This document shows, piece by piece, positions 8,151 through 14,832 of a DNA stretch of 44,357 bases. The position numbers and the translations under genes are program-made. Below the pieces are notes generated by a model. That model made no database searches and was not told the DNA's origin. It worked only from the letters and a program-made list of their open reading frames with translations. Numbering within the stretch: position 1 is the stretch's first letter; each line of letters begins with the position of its first letter. This DNA comes from Myxococcota bacterium (GTDB lineage Bacteria > Myxococcota_A > Polyangia > Polyangiales > JANWZI01), in the NCBI GenBank assembly GCA_025054695.1, contig JANWZI010000021.1:1-44357 (forward strand), in the 5' to 3' direction.

Positions 8151-10622
8151 ATGAGCCCGGCGTGCTATCCACGCGTCGTGGGACGACGCGCGCGCGGGGC
8201 GAGGCTGGACGCGTGCCTCGTGTGCATCGCCCTGACGTCGGTCGGCATGGAAACGCCTGCGCGCGCGCAGAGCCGCGGAGAGACGCAGGGGGCGGAGGCG
8301 CCGGGCGCCTCCCTCGTCGCCCCAGGCCGTGCCGACGCGGTTGACGTGCTCCCCGCCGCGCTGGCGACCTCGCCCGGCCTCGCCGTGGGCTGGACGCACG
8401 CGATGCGACCGTGGTCGCCCGATGGATCGGACACGGTCACCGATGCGCTGCGATGGACGCAACCGCTGTTCGGCGTCGCGGGCTTCGGCCTGTCCATGTC
8501 GATCGCGCGCCCCGAAGAGCAGCCCGCATGGACCACGATCTCGACGGCCCTCGGCGTGCGCCTCTCGTCCGCATTCTCGTCGGGCCTCGCCATTCGCAGG
8601 ACGAGCTCCCTCGAGCGATGGCGGGACGGGCTCGTGAGCGTGGATCTGTCGGCTCGATGGCTGCCATGGCCCGCCCTCGGGTTCGCCGCGACGTGGAGGG
8701 ACGTCGGGGGACCCGTCGGCCTCGGCGGAGCGAGCGTCGCCTCGACGTTCGTTCTGGCCGTCGCGACCCGACCGACCGGCGACGATGCCTTGACCGTCGA
8801 GCTGGCCGCCACGGCCGACTCGGACGCGGACCTCGCGGCGCGCGGCCTCATCGAGGCCCGCGTTCCCCTGCTCGGTCACGCGTTCGCCGAGATCGAATGG
8901 GACCGGCTCCGTCCGGAGGCGGGCGCCGACGTCCGTATATGGGCCGGTCTGTCTCTGCGCCGGAGCCATCTGTCCGCGCTCGCGGCTGCACCGTGGCGAA
9001 CCGACGGTCGCCACGGCGGCTATGCCTTCGGCGTCTCGTGGTCCGAGGCGACGTCGGAGGGGCTCCCCGAGCCACGCGTCGTGCTCGACCGCACCGTCGA
9101 GGCACTGGACGAACGCGGGGTCGTGCAATTGCTGCTCGATCTCGAAGCCGCCAGCCGCGACGACCGCGTCGGAGCGGTCCTGCTCCGTTTTCGCGGCACG
9201 GGCCTCGGGCTGGCCTGGGCTCAGGAGCTGCGCCAGGCCATCGCCGCGCTCGGAGCGCGCGGCCGTCCCGTCGTTTGCCACCTCGACGACGCGAGCGGTG
9301 CCGAGCACTACGCGTGCGCCGGCGCCGACGCGGTTCTTCTGGACCCCGCCGGTGGAATTCGCCTCACCGGTCCCCACGTACGGACGGTGCTGATCGGCGA
9401 GGCGCTCGCTCGGATCGGCGTGCGCGCCGAGTTCGTGCGGATCGGCGAATACAAGAGCTTCCCGGAGCTGTTCACGCAGCGGTCGAGCAGCGATCCCGCA
9501 CGCACGCAGCGCGAAGCGCTGCTCGACGACGTGCACCGCCGCGTCGTGGGCGACTATGCGCAGGATCTCGGCGTATCCCACCAACGGGCGCGCCAGCTCG
9601 TCACCTCGGGGCCGTACCTGGCGCCTTGGGCCATCGAAAGAGGGCTCGCGTGGGCCGTGGCCGACGGCAGCGACCTCGACGACGAGCTGCATCGACTGCT
9701 CGGCTGGCGGGCGTCCCGCATCGAACGCGTCGCACCCCGCGCACCAAACCGCTGGACCGGCGGTCGGGGCGTGGGCGTCGTCGTCGTCGACGGGGACATC
9801 GTCGACGGGGAGAACGTCGACGTCCCGTTCCTCGACGTCCATCTGTCGGGCAGCGAAACCCTCGTGCGGACGATCGACGCGCTCGCGGCCGACCCGAACG
9901 TCGCCGCCATCGTCCTGCGCGTCGATTCGCCGGGCGGCTCGGCCCTGGCCGCCGACCGCATCTGGCGCGCCGTGCGGCGGGCACGCGAACGCAAGCCGGT
10001 AGTCGCTTCGCTGGGCGCGCTCGCCACGAGCGCGGGCTACTACATCGCGTCGGCCGCCAACGAGATCTGGGCATCGCCCTCGACCGTGACGGGCAGCGTA
10101 GGCGTCTTCTGGGGCAAGGTGGACGTCCGAGAGCTGCTCGACCGGCTTGGCGTCGGCGTCGAGCACGTCGCGCGGGGCCCCCATGCGGGGTTCGAAAGCC
10201 CGTATCGACCGCTCTCCGCACGCGAGCGCTGGATCGCCGCCGAGGCCGTGCGCGTCTGGTATCGGATGTTCTTGCGGCGAATCGAAGCCGGTCGGGGCAT
10301 TCCGGTGGCGACGCTGCACGAGGTGGCGCGTGGACGGTTGTGGAGCGGCGAGGCGGCACGACGGCACCACTTCGTCGACCGTCTGGGCGGCCTGCAAAGT
10401 GCGCTGGCGCGAGCGCGACAGCTGACCGATCTGCCCGACGATTGCCCCGTGCGTGTGCTCCCGACGCGGCCCCGGCATCTACTCGACTGGATCACGGGCC
10501 GCGGCGCGCACGTGCGCCTCGACCCGGAGCTGCGCAGGGTCGCCCGTGCGGCGCTGGGGCTCGCGCTCGCGCGGCCTGGGGTGGCCCACGCCCGTCTCGA
10601 CGCGCTCGTCGAGGTGCGCTGA
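8151..10622 (+). CDS. sppA: Signal peptide peptidase SppA-like serine protease with an extra N-terminal domain
   Basis: This 823-residue protein has three parts. A signal-peptide-like segment (LDACLVCIALTSVGMETPARAQ) comes first. Residues ~60-305 are rich in alternating hydrophobic/polar strands (e.g. GLAIRRTSSLERWRDGLVSV, ELAATADSD, RIWAGLSLRR), reminiscent of an outer-membrane beta-barrel. A tandem S49 peptidase follows. The first S49 repeat carries the candidate catalytic Lys435 in GEYKSFPELF; the second carries candidate Ser627 in ATSAGYYIAS after DSPGGSALAADRIW. This matches the two-domain E. coli 67K SppA, which cleaves leftover signal peptides in the inner membrane. Here a cleavable signal replaces the membrane anchor. 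The start ATG fits the leader; the protein before it is not conserved-looking. Confidence 0.85.
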   Translation: MSPACYPRVVGRRARGARLDACLVCIALTSVGMETPARAQSRGETQGAEAPGASLVAPGRADAVDVLPAALATSPGLAVGWTHAMRPWSPDGSDTVTDALRWTQPLFGVAGFGLSMSIARPEEQPAWTTISTALGVRLSSAFSSGLAIRRTSSLERWRDGLVSVDLSARWLPWPALGFAATWRDVGGPVGLGGASVASTFVLAVATRPTGDDALTVELAATADSDADLAARGLIEARVPLLGHAFAEIEWDRLRPEAGADVRIWAGLSLRRSHLSALAAAPWRTDGRHGGYAFGVSWSEATSEGLPEPRVVLDRTVEALDERGVVQLLLDLEAASRDDRVGAVLLRFRGTGLGLAWAQELRQAIAALGARGRPVVCHLDDASGAEHYACAGADAVLLDPAGGIRLTGPHVRTVLIGEALARIGVRAEFVRIGEYKSFPELFTQRSSSDPARTQREALLDDVHRRVVGDYAQDLGVSHQRARQLVTSGPYLAPWAIERGLAWAVADGSDLDDELHRLLGWRASRIERVAPRAPNRWTGGRGVGVVVVDGDIVDGENVDVPFLDVHLSGSETLVRTIDALAADPNVAAIVLRVDSPGGSALAADRIWRAVRRARERKPVVASLGALATSAGYYIASAANEIWASPSTVTGSVGVFWGKVDVRELLDRLGVGVEHVARGPHAGFESPYRPLSARERWIAAEAVRVWYRMFLRRIEAGRGIPVATLHEVARGRLWSGEAARRHHFVDRLGGLQSALARARQLTDLPDDCPVRVLPTRPRHLLDWITGRGAHVRLDPELRRVARAALGLALARPGVAHARLDALVEVR

Positions 10623-10662
10623 CCGCCCCGATCGGGTTGGTCGATGGTACGGACCGACGTTG

Positions 10663-10743
10663 CGAGCCCGAATCCAAGTCGGAGCCCGAAGCGGAGCCGG
10701 AGCTCGACTTCGGGTTGGCTGGCGAGGCACGAGCCGAGCCCGC
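10663..10743 (+). repeat. Degenerate NCCGAG array R3
   Basis: This decayed array lies between two plus-strand genes, with GAGCCC, GAAGCG, GAGCCG and GAGCTC-like units and interruptions. The NCCGAG strand is plus, the same as the genes. Nothing else is visible in the 226-bp gap apart from a possible TACGCT box at 10831-10836, 12 nt before the next start. Confidence 0.6.
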
Positions 10744-10848
10744 GATCACGTGAAGCGACTTCAGCGATGCGCTCGAAGCCGACGTCCCCCCCCGCGCGAT
10801 TGCGAGTTGAAGCGAGCACGCCCGCCCCCCTACGCTCCGATCTCGACG

Positions 10849-11292
10849 ATGACGGCGGCCTCGAGCCGGCAACGACTGCGCCTCGACGACGGGTCGATTC
10901 GCGCGGCGCTCGCGCGGGAAGGATGGCCCTGCGAACGGATCCACGCGAACACCTGGCGCAGCCACTTCCGCGGGCAGCGTTCGAGCTTTCCCTTTCTGCT
11001 TCACGTCACCGAGGGCTGGCTCTCGGTGGCGGTGGCCCCTTACCTTCGTAGCCCGAAGCAAGAGCAACGCGCATCACGGCTCTATCGCCGACTGCTCGAG
11101 CTGAATCACACGCTGCTGCTCGCCAAGTTCTCCATCGACGACGACCTCGACGTCGTGCTCAGCGTCGACTATCCGACCGCCGAGCTCGATCACTCGGAGC
11201 TGCGAGACGCAATCGACGTGCTCGCCCATTACGCCGACAGGCACTACGACGAGTTGCGCGCGCTCGCCATGCCGGAGCGGTCGGCCACGTAG
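10849..11292 (+). CDS. YbjN-domain protein
   Basis: This 147-residue soluble protein has no signal peptide. The pattern is an N-terminal helix (LDDGSIRAALAREGW), then strands (FPFLLHVTEGWLSVAVAPYL), helix (RASRLYRRLLELNHTLLLAKFSID), strand (DLDVVLSVDYPT) and a C-terminal helix. This is the type-III-chaperone-like fold of the YbjN family. These proteins are thought to act as small binding or chaperone proteins; the partner is unknown. The ATG was chosen because the conserved region starts shortly after it; the long open frame upstream is only the antisense-like continuation through the sppA end. Confidence 0.75.
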   Translation: MTAASSRQRLRLDDGSIRAALAREGWPCERIHANTWRSHFRGQRSSFPFLLHVTEGWLSVAVAPYLRSPKQEQRASRLYRRLLELNHTLLLAKFSIDDDLDVVLSVDYPTAELDHSELRDAIDVLAHYADRHYDELRALAMPERSAT

Positions 11293-11409
11293 CCCTGATC
11301 ACGGAGAACGCAACGGCGCATCCGTGTACGGGTGCAGTCAGACCGCGATCGGTGCTCGAGTCCGCAGTCGAGTCGTCTAGCCCACCATCGGCAATCCGTG
11401 AGTTTTCTC

Positions 11410-11426
11410 GTCGCCTCCCAGGCGAC
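11410..11426. terminator. Candidate hairpin between convergent genes
   Basis: GTCGCCT and AGGCGAC can pair perfectly over 7 bp around a CCC loop, in the 267-bp gap between the convergent YbjN and lipoprotein genes. There is no clear T-run on either side, so a terminator role is a guess. This is the only long convergent gap without an NCCGAG array. Confidence 0.35.
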
Positions 11427-11559
11427 AGTCCCCAGTCGACCGTCGACTCGGAGTGGCACCCAAGACCGGTTCGCCTTGTGCGATCCCTCACGAAGGGGCG
11501 GACCTACCTCAGACGGCTCGGCTGCACGCGAACCGCAGTCCGATGCGGCGCGCGCGGCG

Positions 11560-12741
11560 TCAGCGACAGGTCACCTCGATGCCCTCGCAGTCGCCCACGC
11601 TCGTGCGGTCGGTCGGGTAGTTTTCGCAGCACTCCCCCGCGCGTACGCAGCAGTCGCGGCTGTAAATAGAGCCGGTGCAGCCAGGCGGCCGCATCGTCGT
11701 CTCCCGGCACGTGCCCCAGCGGCCGTCCGGCCCGCACTCCTGGATGCCCCAGTGGCAGTAGACGGGGTCGTCGCACCAGCGTCGTGCCCCGGGCACACAC
11801 CGCATGCAGTCGGGGTCCGTGCAGTCGGTCGAACGATCGCAGTCGTCGTCACGACCGTCGGTGCACATCGCCTCGGTCGGCGCGCAACCGCAGAAACCGG
11901 GCCGGCGGCAGTCGGGGTCGTCGCAGTCGATACGCCCGTCGCAGTCGTTGTCTCGACGATCGCTGCACGCGACCTCGACGATGAACGGAAACTCCGGCGT
12001 GCAGCCGGGGGACGGTGGAGGCGCCGAGCAGGCCGGGGTCCCCGCGCAATCCGGGTCGGCGCAATCGATGCGCCCATCGCAGTCGTTGTCGATCCCGTCG
12101 GTGCAGGACTCGCCGAATTCCGACGGCGTGCACGCGCTCTCGCAGCCCGGCCGTCCCAGGCAGTCCGGATCGGCGCAGTCCGCGAGCCCGTCGCACTCCT
12201 CGTCGACGCCATCCGTTCCGCACGTCTCGAACTCGCCGCAGGTCATGCCCTCGCACCCGGGCGCGATTCCATCACAGTCCTCGTCCACGCAGTTGCCCGC
12301 CACCTCCTCCTGCGGCAGCACCGCGCCCACGCACTCGCCCCACGCCGAGAACTCGCCGTAGGGCTGACAGACCTGGGTTCCATCGCGGCACACGCCGATC
12401 CCGCGACGGCCCACCGTCCCCGGCCAGCAGAGCTGCACGTTTCCCGTCTCGCACGCGCATCCCTCGTCCACGAGGCCATTTCCGTCGTCGTCGACGGAGT
12501 TGTCGCACGTCTCACGCCCGAATGGCCCGGGAGACCCTCCCCCGTCGTCCTGGCCGCTTCCGCCGCCGTCGACGTCGCCCCCGCCGCCCCCTGCGTCGAT
12601 TCGGGAGCCACCGCCACCCCCACCGCCACGCGTTTCGGGACCGCCGCTACGCGCCGAGCAGCCGGCGAGCAGGGAGAGCGCCGTCGCGAGCATCAACTGA
12701 ACGTGAGACCGAGGACACGGGAACATCCACTGCGCGGACAT
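11560..12741 (-). CDS. DNDCDG-repeat Cys-rich lipoprotein
   Basis: This 393-residue lipoprotein has lipobox LLAGC (Cys ~28). A long Gly/Asp linker (GGGGGGGSRIDAGGGGG...) follows, then a Cys-rich domain with one CDNSVDDDGNGLVDEGC unit. Four tandem copies of a CDG.(I/A)DCADPDC motif come next (DEECDGLADCADPDC, DNDCDGRIDCADPDC, DNDCDGRIDCDDPDC and a divergent DDDCDRSTDCTDPDC). The motifs resemble MopE-type calcium/copper-binding repeats but in a short DCxDPDC form. The last 90 residues have further Cys pairs. The likely location is the outer surface. A -10-like TATCGT (plus-strand 12755-12760) lies 13 nt before the ATG. An ATG five codons in is an alternative start. It is monocistronic. Confidence 0.82.
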   Translation of the reverse strand: MSAQWMFPCPRSHVQLMLATALSLLAGCSARSGGPETRGGGGGGGSRIDAGGGGGDVDGGGSGQDDGGGSPGPFGRETCDNSVDDDGNGLVDEGCACETGNVQLCWPGTVGRRGIGVCRDGTQVCQPYGEFSAWGECVGAVLPQEEVAGNCVDEDCDGIAPGCEGMTCGEFETCGTDGVDEECDGLADCADPDCLGRPGCESACTPSEFGESCTDGIDNDCDGRIDCADPDCAGTPACSAPPPSPGCTPEFPFIVEVACSDRRDNDCDGRIDCDDPDCRRPGFCGCAPTEAMCTDGRDDDCDRSTDCTDPDCMRCVPGARRWCDDPVYCHWGIQECGPDGRWGTCRETTMRPPGCTGSIYSRDCCVRAGECCENYPTDRTSVGDCEGIEVTCR

Positions 12742-12782
12742 GGCGAGTCACTTCACGATACACGATCCGTGCCTAGTCCGAC

Positions 12783-12978
12783 GAGGGCCCGAACCCGGGG
12801 CGGAGCGCGAGGCCGAGCACCGAGTCCGAATCGGAGTCGGAGTCGGAGCCGGAGCCGGAGCCTGAGCCCGAACCCGGGATCGAGCCCTAGACCGAGGCCG
12901 AGTCTGCGTCCGAACCCGAATCCGGATCCGAATCGGAGCTCGAATCCGACATGGCCGTCGAGTCCGAGGCCGCGGCCG
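12783..12978 (+). repeat. Degenerate NCCGAG array R4
   Basis: This array fills most of the 388-bp divergent gap between the lipoprotein gene and the FHA/sigma-54 gene. The unit is often TCGGAG or CCCGAA rather than the pure CCGAG core, so it looks old. The rest of the gap holds the two promoters and nothing else I can recognise. The plus strand carries NCCGAG. Confidence 0.8.
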
Positions 12979-13117
12979 ATCTCGACGCGGAGTCGACGGA
13001 CGAATGCATGCGGCCACCTCGGCACACCGACGATGGCCGGCGGAATCGTCGGGCTCAGGCATCCCGCTCCGTTGCGACCGTGCCGAGAGACTCGTGATGC
13101 GGACCGCAGCGCCGAGA

Positions 13118-13123
13118 TATCGT
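13118..13123 (+). promoter_or_regulatory. -10-like box TATCGT, leaderless arrangement
   Basis: TATCGT lies 6 nt before the ATG at 13130. It supports that start over an in-frame ATG at 13097, which would place the box inside the gene. Confidence 0.45.
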
Positions 13124-13129
13124 GTGGGC

Positions 13130-14464
13130 ATGGTGCGAGAGGAGCGCACCGAGCCGGTGCCCAGCGTCACCGCCGTGCCGCACGCGGCGCGGCGTGTCGC
13201 CATCCGCATCGTCGGCGGGCCCGCGGCGGGTCGCGGCTGGAGCTTGCAGACCGACCGCATCGGAATCGGCTCACACCCCGCCAACGACGTCGTGCTCGAC
13301 GCCGACCCCGACATTTCGCCGTTCCACTGCGAGCTCGAGGTGACGTCCGAGGGGCTTCGCGTGCGCGACCGACACAGCGCATCCGGTACCTTCATCGACG
13401 GCGTACGGGTCGTCGACGCGTTCCTTCCCGACGCCGCCTCCCTCGTGGTCGGGGCGACGCTCCTGTCGATCGGCGTCGCGGAACCGGCCGGTGAGATGCA
13501 GCCCATCGCACCCACCGCGTTCGGTTCGCTCGTCGGCGTCTCGAAAGCGATGCGCCGCGTCTTCGCGGAGCTCGAGCGCGCCGCGAGCACCGATGCGACG
13601 GTACTGCTCGAGGGTGAGACGGGCACCGGAAAAGAGCGGGCGGCGCAGGCGCTGCACGACGCGAGTCGTCGACGCGATGGGCCATTCGTCGTGGTCGACT
13701 GCGCCGCACTGCCCGAAACGCTCATCGAAAGCGAGCTGTACGGTCACGAGAAGGGTGCCTTCACCGGCGCCGTCTCGCGCCGGATCGGAGCGTTCGAGGC
13801 CGCCGATGGCGGAACGGTCTTCCTCGACGAGATCGGGGAATTGCCTCTCGCGATGCAACCGCGCCTGCTGCGTGTGCTCGAAACGCGAACCGTGCGGCGT
13901 CTCGGCAGCCAGGAACCCGTTCCGGTCGACGTTCGCGTGATCGCGGCGACGCACCGCGACCTGCGTGCCGAGGTCAATGCGGGCCGTTTCCGGGAGGACC
14001 TCTACTTCCGGCTTGCGGTCATCTGCATCCGGCTCCCACCGCTGCGCGAGCGCCCCGAGGACATCCCACCGCTCGCCGAGCGTCTGCTCGAGGCCCTCGG
14101 GGCGAGCGTCGAGGAGCGCCGACGGCTGCTCACGCCGTCGCTCGTCGCACGCCTGCGCGCCGCACCGTGGCCCGGCAACGTGCGCGAGCTTCGCAACTTC
14201 CTTACCCGCTGTCTGGCACTGCGCGAGCTGCCCCCTCTTCCCGCCGCGACCGACGGCGGCTGCTCGTCGCGCCTGCCCGAGGTCGATGCGCGCGTTCCGT
14301 ACGAGGCGTCGCGCCGCGCCTGGATCGACACCCACGAGCGCGCGTACGTTTCGAGGCTGCTCGACCTGCACGAAGGAAACGTCAGCGCGGCGGCCCGCGC
14401 CGCCGGGTTGCACCGTGGCTACTTGCATCGACTGCTCCGCAAGCACGGCCTGCGCGGACGTTGA
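13130..14464 (+). CDS. FHA-domain sigma-54-dependent transcriptional activator
   Basis: This 444-residue bacterial enhancer-binding protein has an FHA domain at residues ~20-115 ([28 protein letters not shown]). It would sense a phosphothreonine partner, presumably from a Ser/Thr kinase. The AAA+ domain has Walker A GETGTGKE (162-169), the sigma-54 contact loop GAFTGA (209-214), Walker B VFLDE (230-234), then REDLYFRL and [13 protein letters not shown] Fis-type helix-turn-helix closes it ([27 protein letters not shown]). There is no receiver domain. FHA-type activators are common in myxobacteria. It is the gene just before the surface-protein cluster, on the same strand, making that cluster a candidate target. 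I found no convincing -24/-12 site there. Confidence 0.93.
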   Translation: MVREERTEPVPSVTAVPHAARRVAIRIVGGPAAGRGWSLQTDRIGIGSHPANDVVLDADPDISPFHCELEVTSEGLRVRDRHSASGTFIDGVRVVDAFLPDAASLVVGATLLSIGVAEPAGEMQPIAPTAFGSLVGVSKAMRRVFAELERAASTDATVLLEGETGTGKERAAQALHDASRRRDGPFVVVDCAALPETLIESELYGHEKGAFTGAVSRRIGAFEAADGGTVFLDEIGELPLAMQPRLLRVLETRTVRRLGSQEPVPVDVRVIAATHRDLRAEVNAGRFREDLYFRLAVICIRLPPLRERPEDIPPLAERLLEALGASVEERRRLLTPSLVARLRAAPWPGNVRELRNFLTRCLALRELPPLPAATDGGCSSRLPEVDARVPYEASRRAWIDTHERAYVSRLLDLHEGNVSAAARAAGLHRGYLHRLLRKHGLRGR

Positions 14465-14471
14465 CTGACGG

Positions 14472-14489
14472 CGAGCCACCAATGGCTCG
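14472..14489 (+). terminator. Candidate hairpin after the sigma-54 activator gene
   Basis: CGAGCCA and TGGCTCG pair over 7 bp around a CCAA loop, starting 8 nt after the stop codon. No T-run follows; Rho-assisted termination or 3'-end protection is possible. Confidence 0.4.
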
Positions 14490-14554
14490 AGCGCGTTTCG
14501 GACTCGACGCGCGCTTCGACGCGAACCCGCGTGCCGGTGGCAGCGAGGCGCCTA

Positions 14555-14740
14555 CGAGTCCGAGTCCGAGTCCGAGACCGAGTCCGAGACCGAGCCCGAG
14601 CCCGAGCCCGAGTCCGAGACCGAGCCCGAGCCCGAGTCCGAGACCGAGCCCGTGTCCGAGTCCGTGTCCGTGTCCGTGTCCGTGTCGGAGCCCGAATCCG
14701 AGCCCGAGATCGAATCCGAACCCGATTCCGAGCCCGAGCC
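14555..14740 (+). repeat. Best-preserved NCCGAG array R5 (about 31 units)
   Basis: This near-perfect 6-bp periodic array sits in the 368-bp gap between two plus-strand genes. The units are TCCGAG, ACCGAG and CCCGAG in varied order. A block around 14651-14690 has the core changed to CCGTG and then repeated (TGTCCG four times in a row), which shows local amplification after a point change. The right end decays to AATCCG and ATTCCG. The remainder of the gap holds a hairpin at the left and a -10-like box at the right. Confidence 0.92.
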
Positions 14741-14819
14741 CCATTCGCGGCACGGCGCCGCGGTCGAGATCGGAACCAGCACACCGACCCGAAGTGCGCG
14801 CGGGTCGCGTCGAGGCTGC

Positions 14820-14825
14820 TAGCAT
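14820..14825 (+). promoter_or_regulatory. -10-like box TAGCAT, leaderless arrangement
   Basis: TAGCAT lies 7 nt before the ATG at 14833. It is flanked by a small inverted repeat, GCTGC (14815-14819) and GCAGC (14827-14831), that could be an operator. Confidence 0.45.
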
Positions 14826-14832
14826 TGCAGCG

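Noticed and set aside
7890-10478. An 862-codon minus-strand open frame
   Set aside because: Antisense to the sppA-like gene and the TPR gene; no recognisable motif.
13097-13129. Start of the FHA activator at the upstream ATG
   Set aside because: It would put the -10-like TATCGT inside the gene. The sequence before the ATG at 13130 is not conserved-looking, though a GAGA before 13097 leaves some doubt.
14555-14740. Reading the array as a Ser/Pro- or Glu/Ser-rich repeat protein
   Set aside because: All frames are open because the period is 6, no start with a ribosome site exists, and the same sequence occurs in both orientations between genes.
14555-14740. CRISPR-like array
   Set aside because: The repeat is 6 bp with no spacers and no cas genes are present.
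14810-14832. Sigma-54 (-24/-12) promoter before the 14833 gene
   Set aside because: GG and GC occur but 11 nt apart instead of 10, and the flanking bases do not match TGGCAC-N5-TTGCA; a sigma-70-like -10 box fits better.
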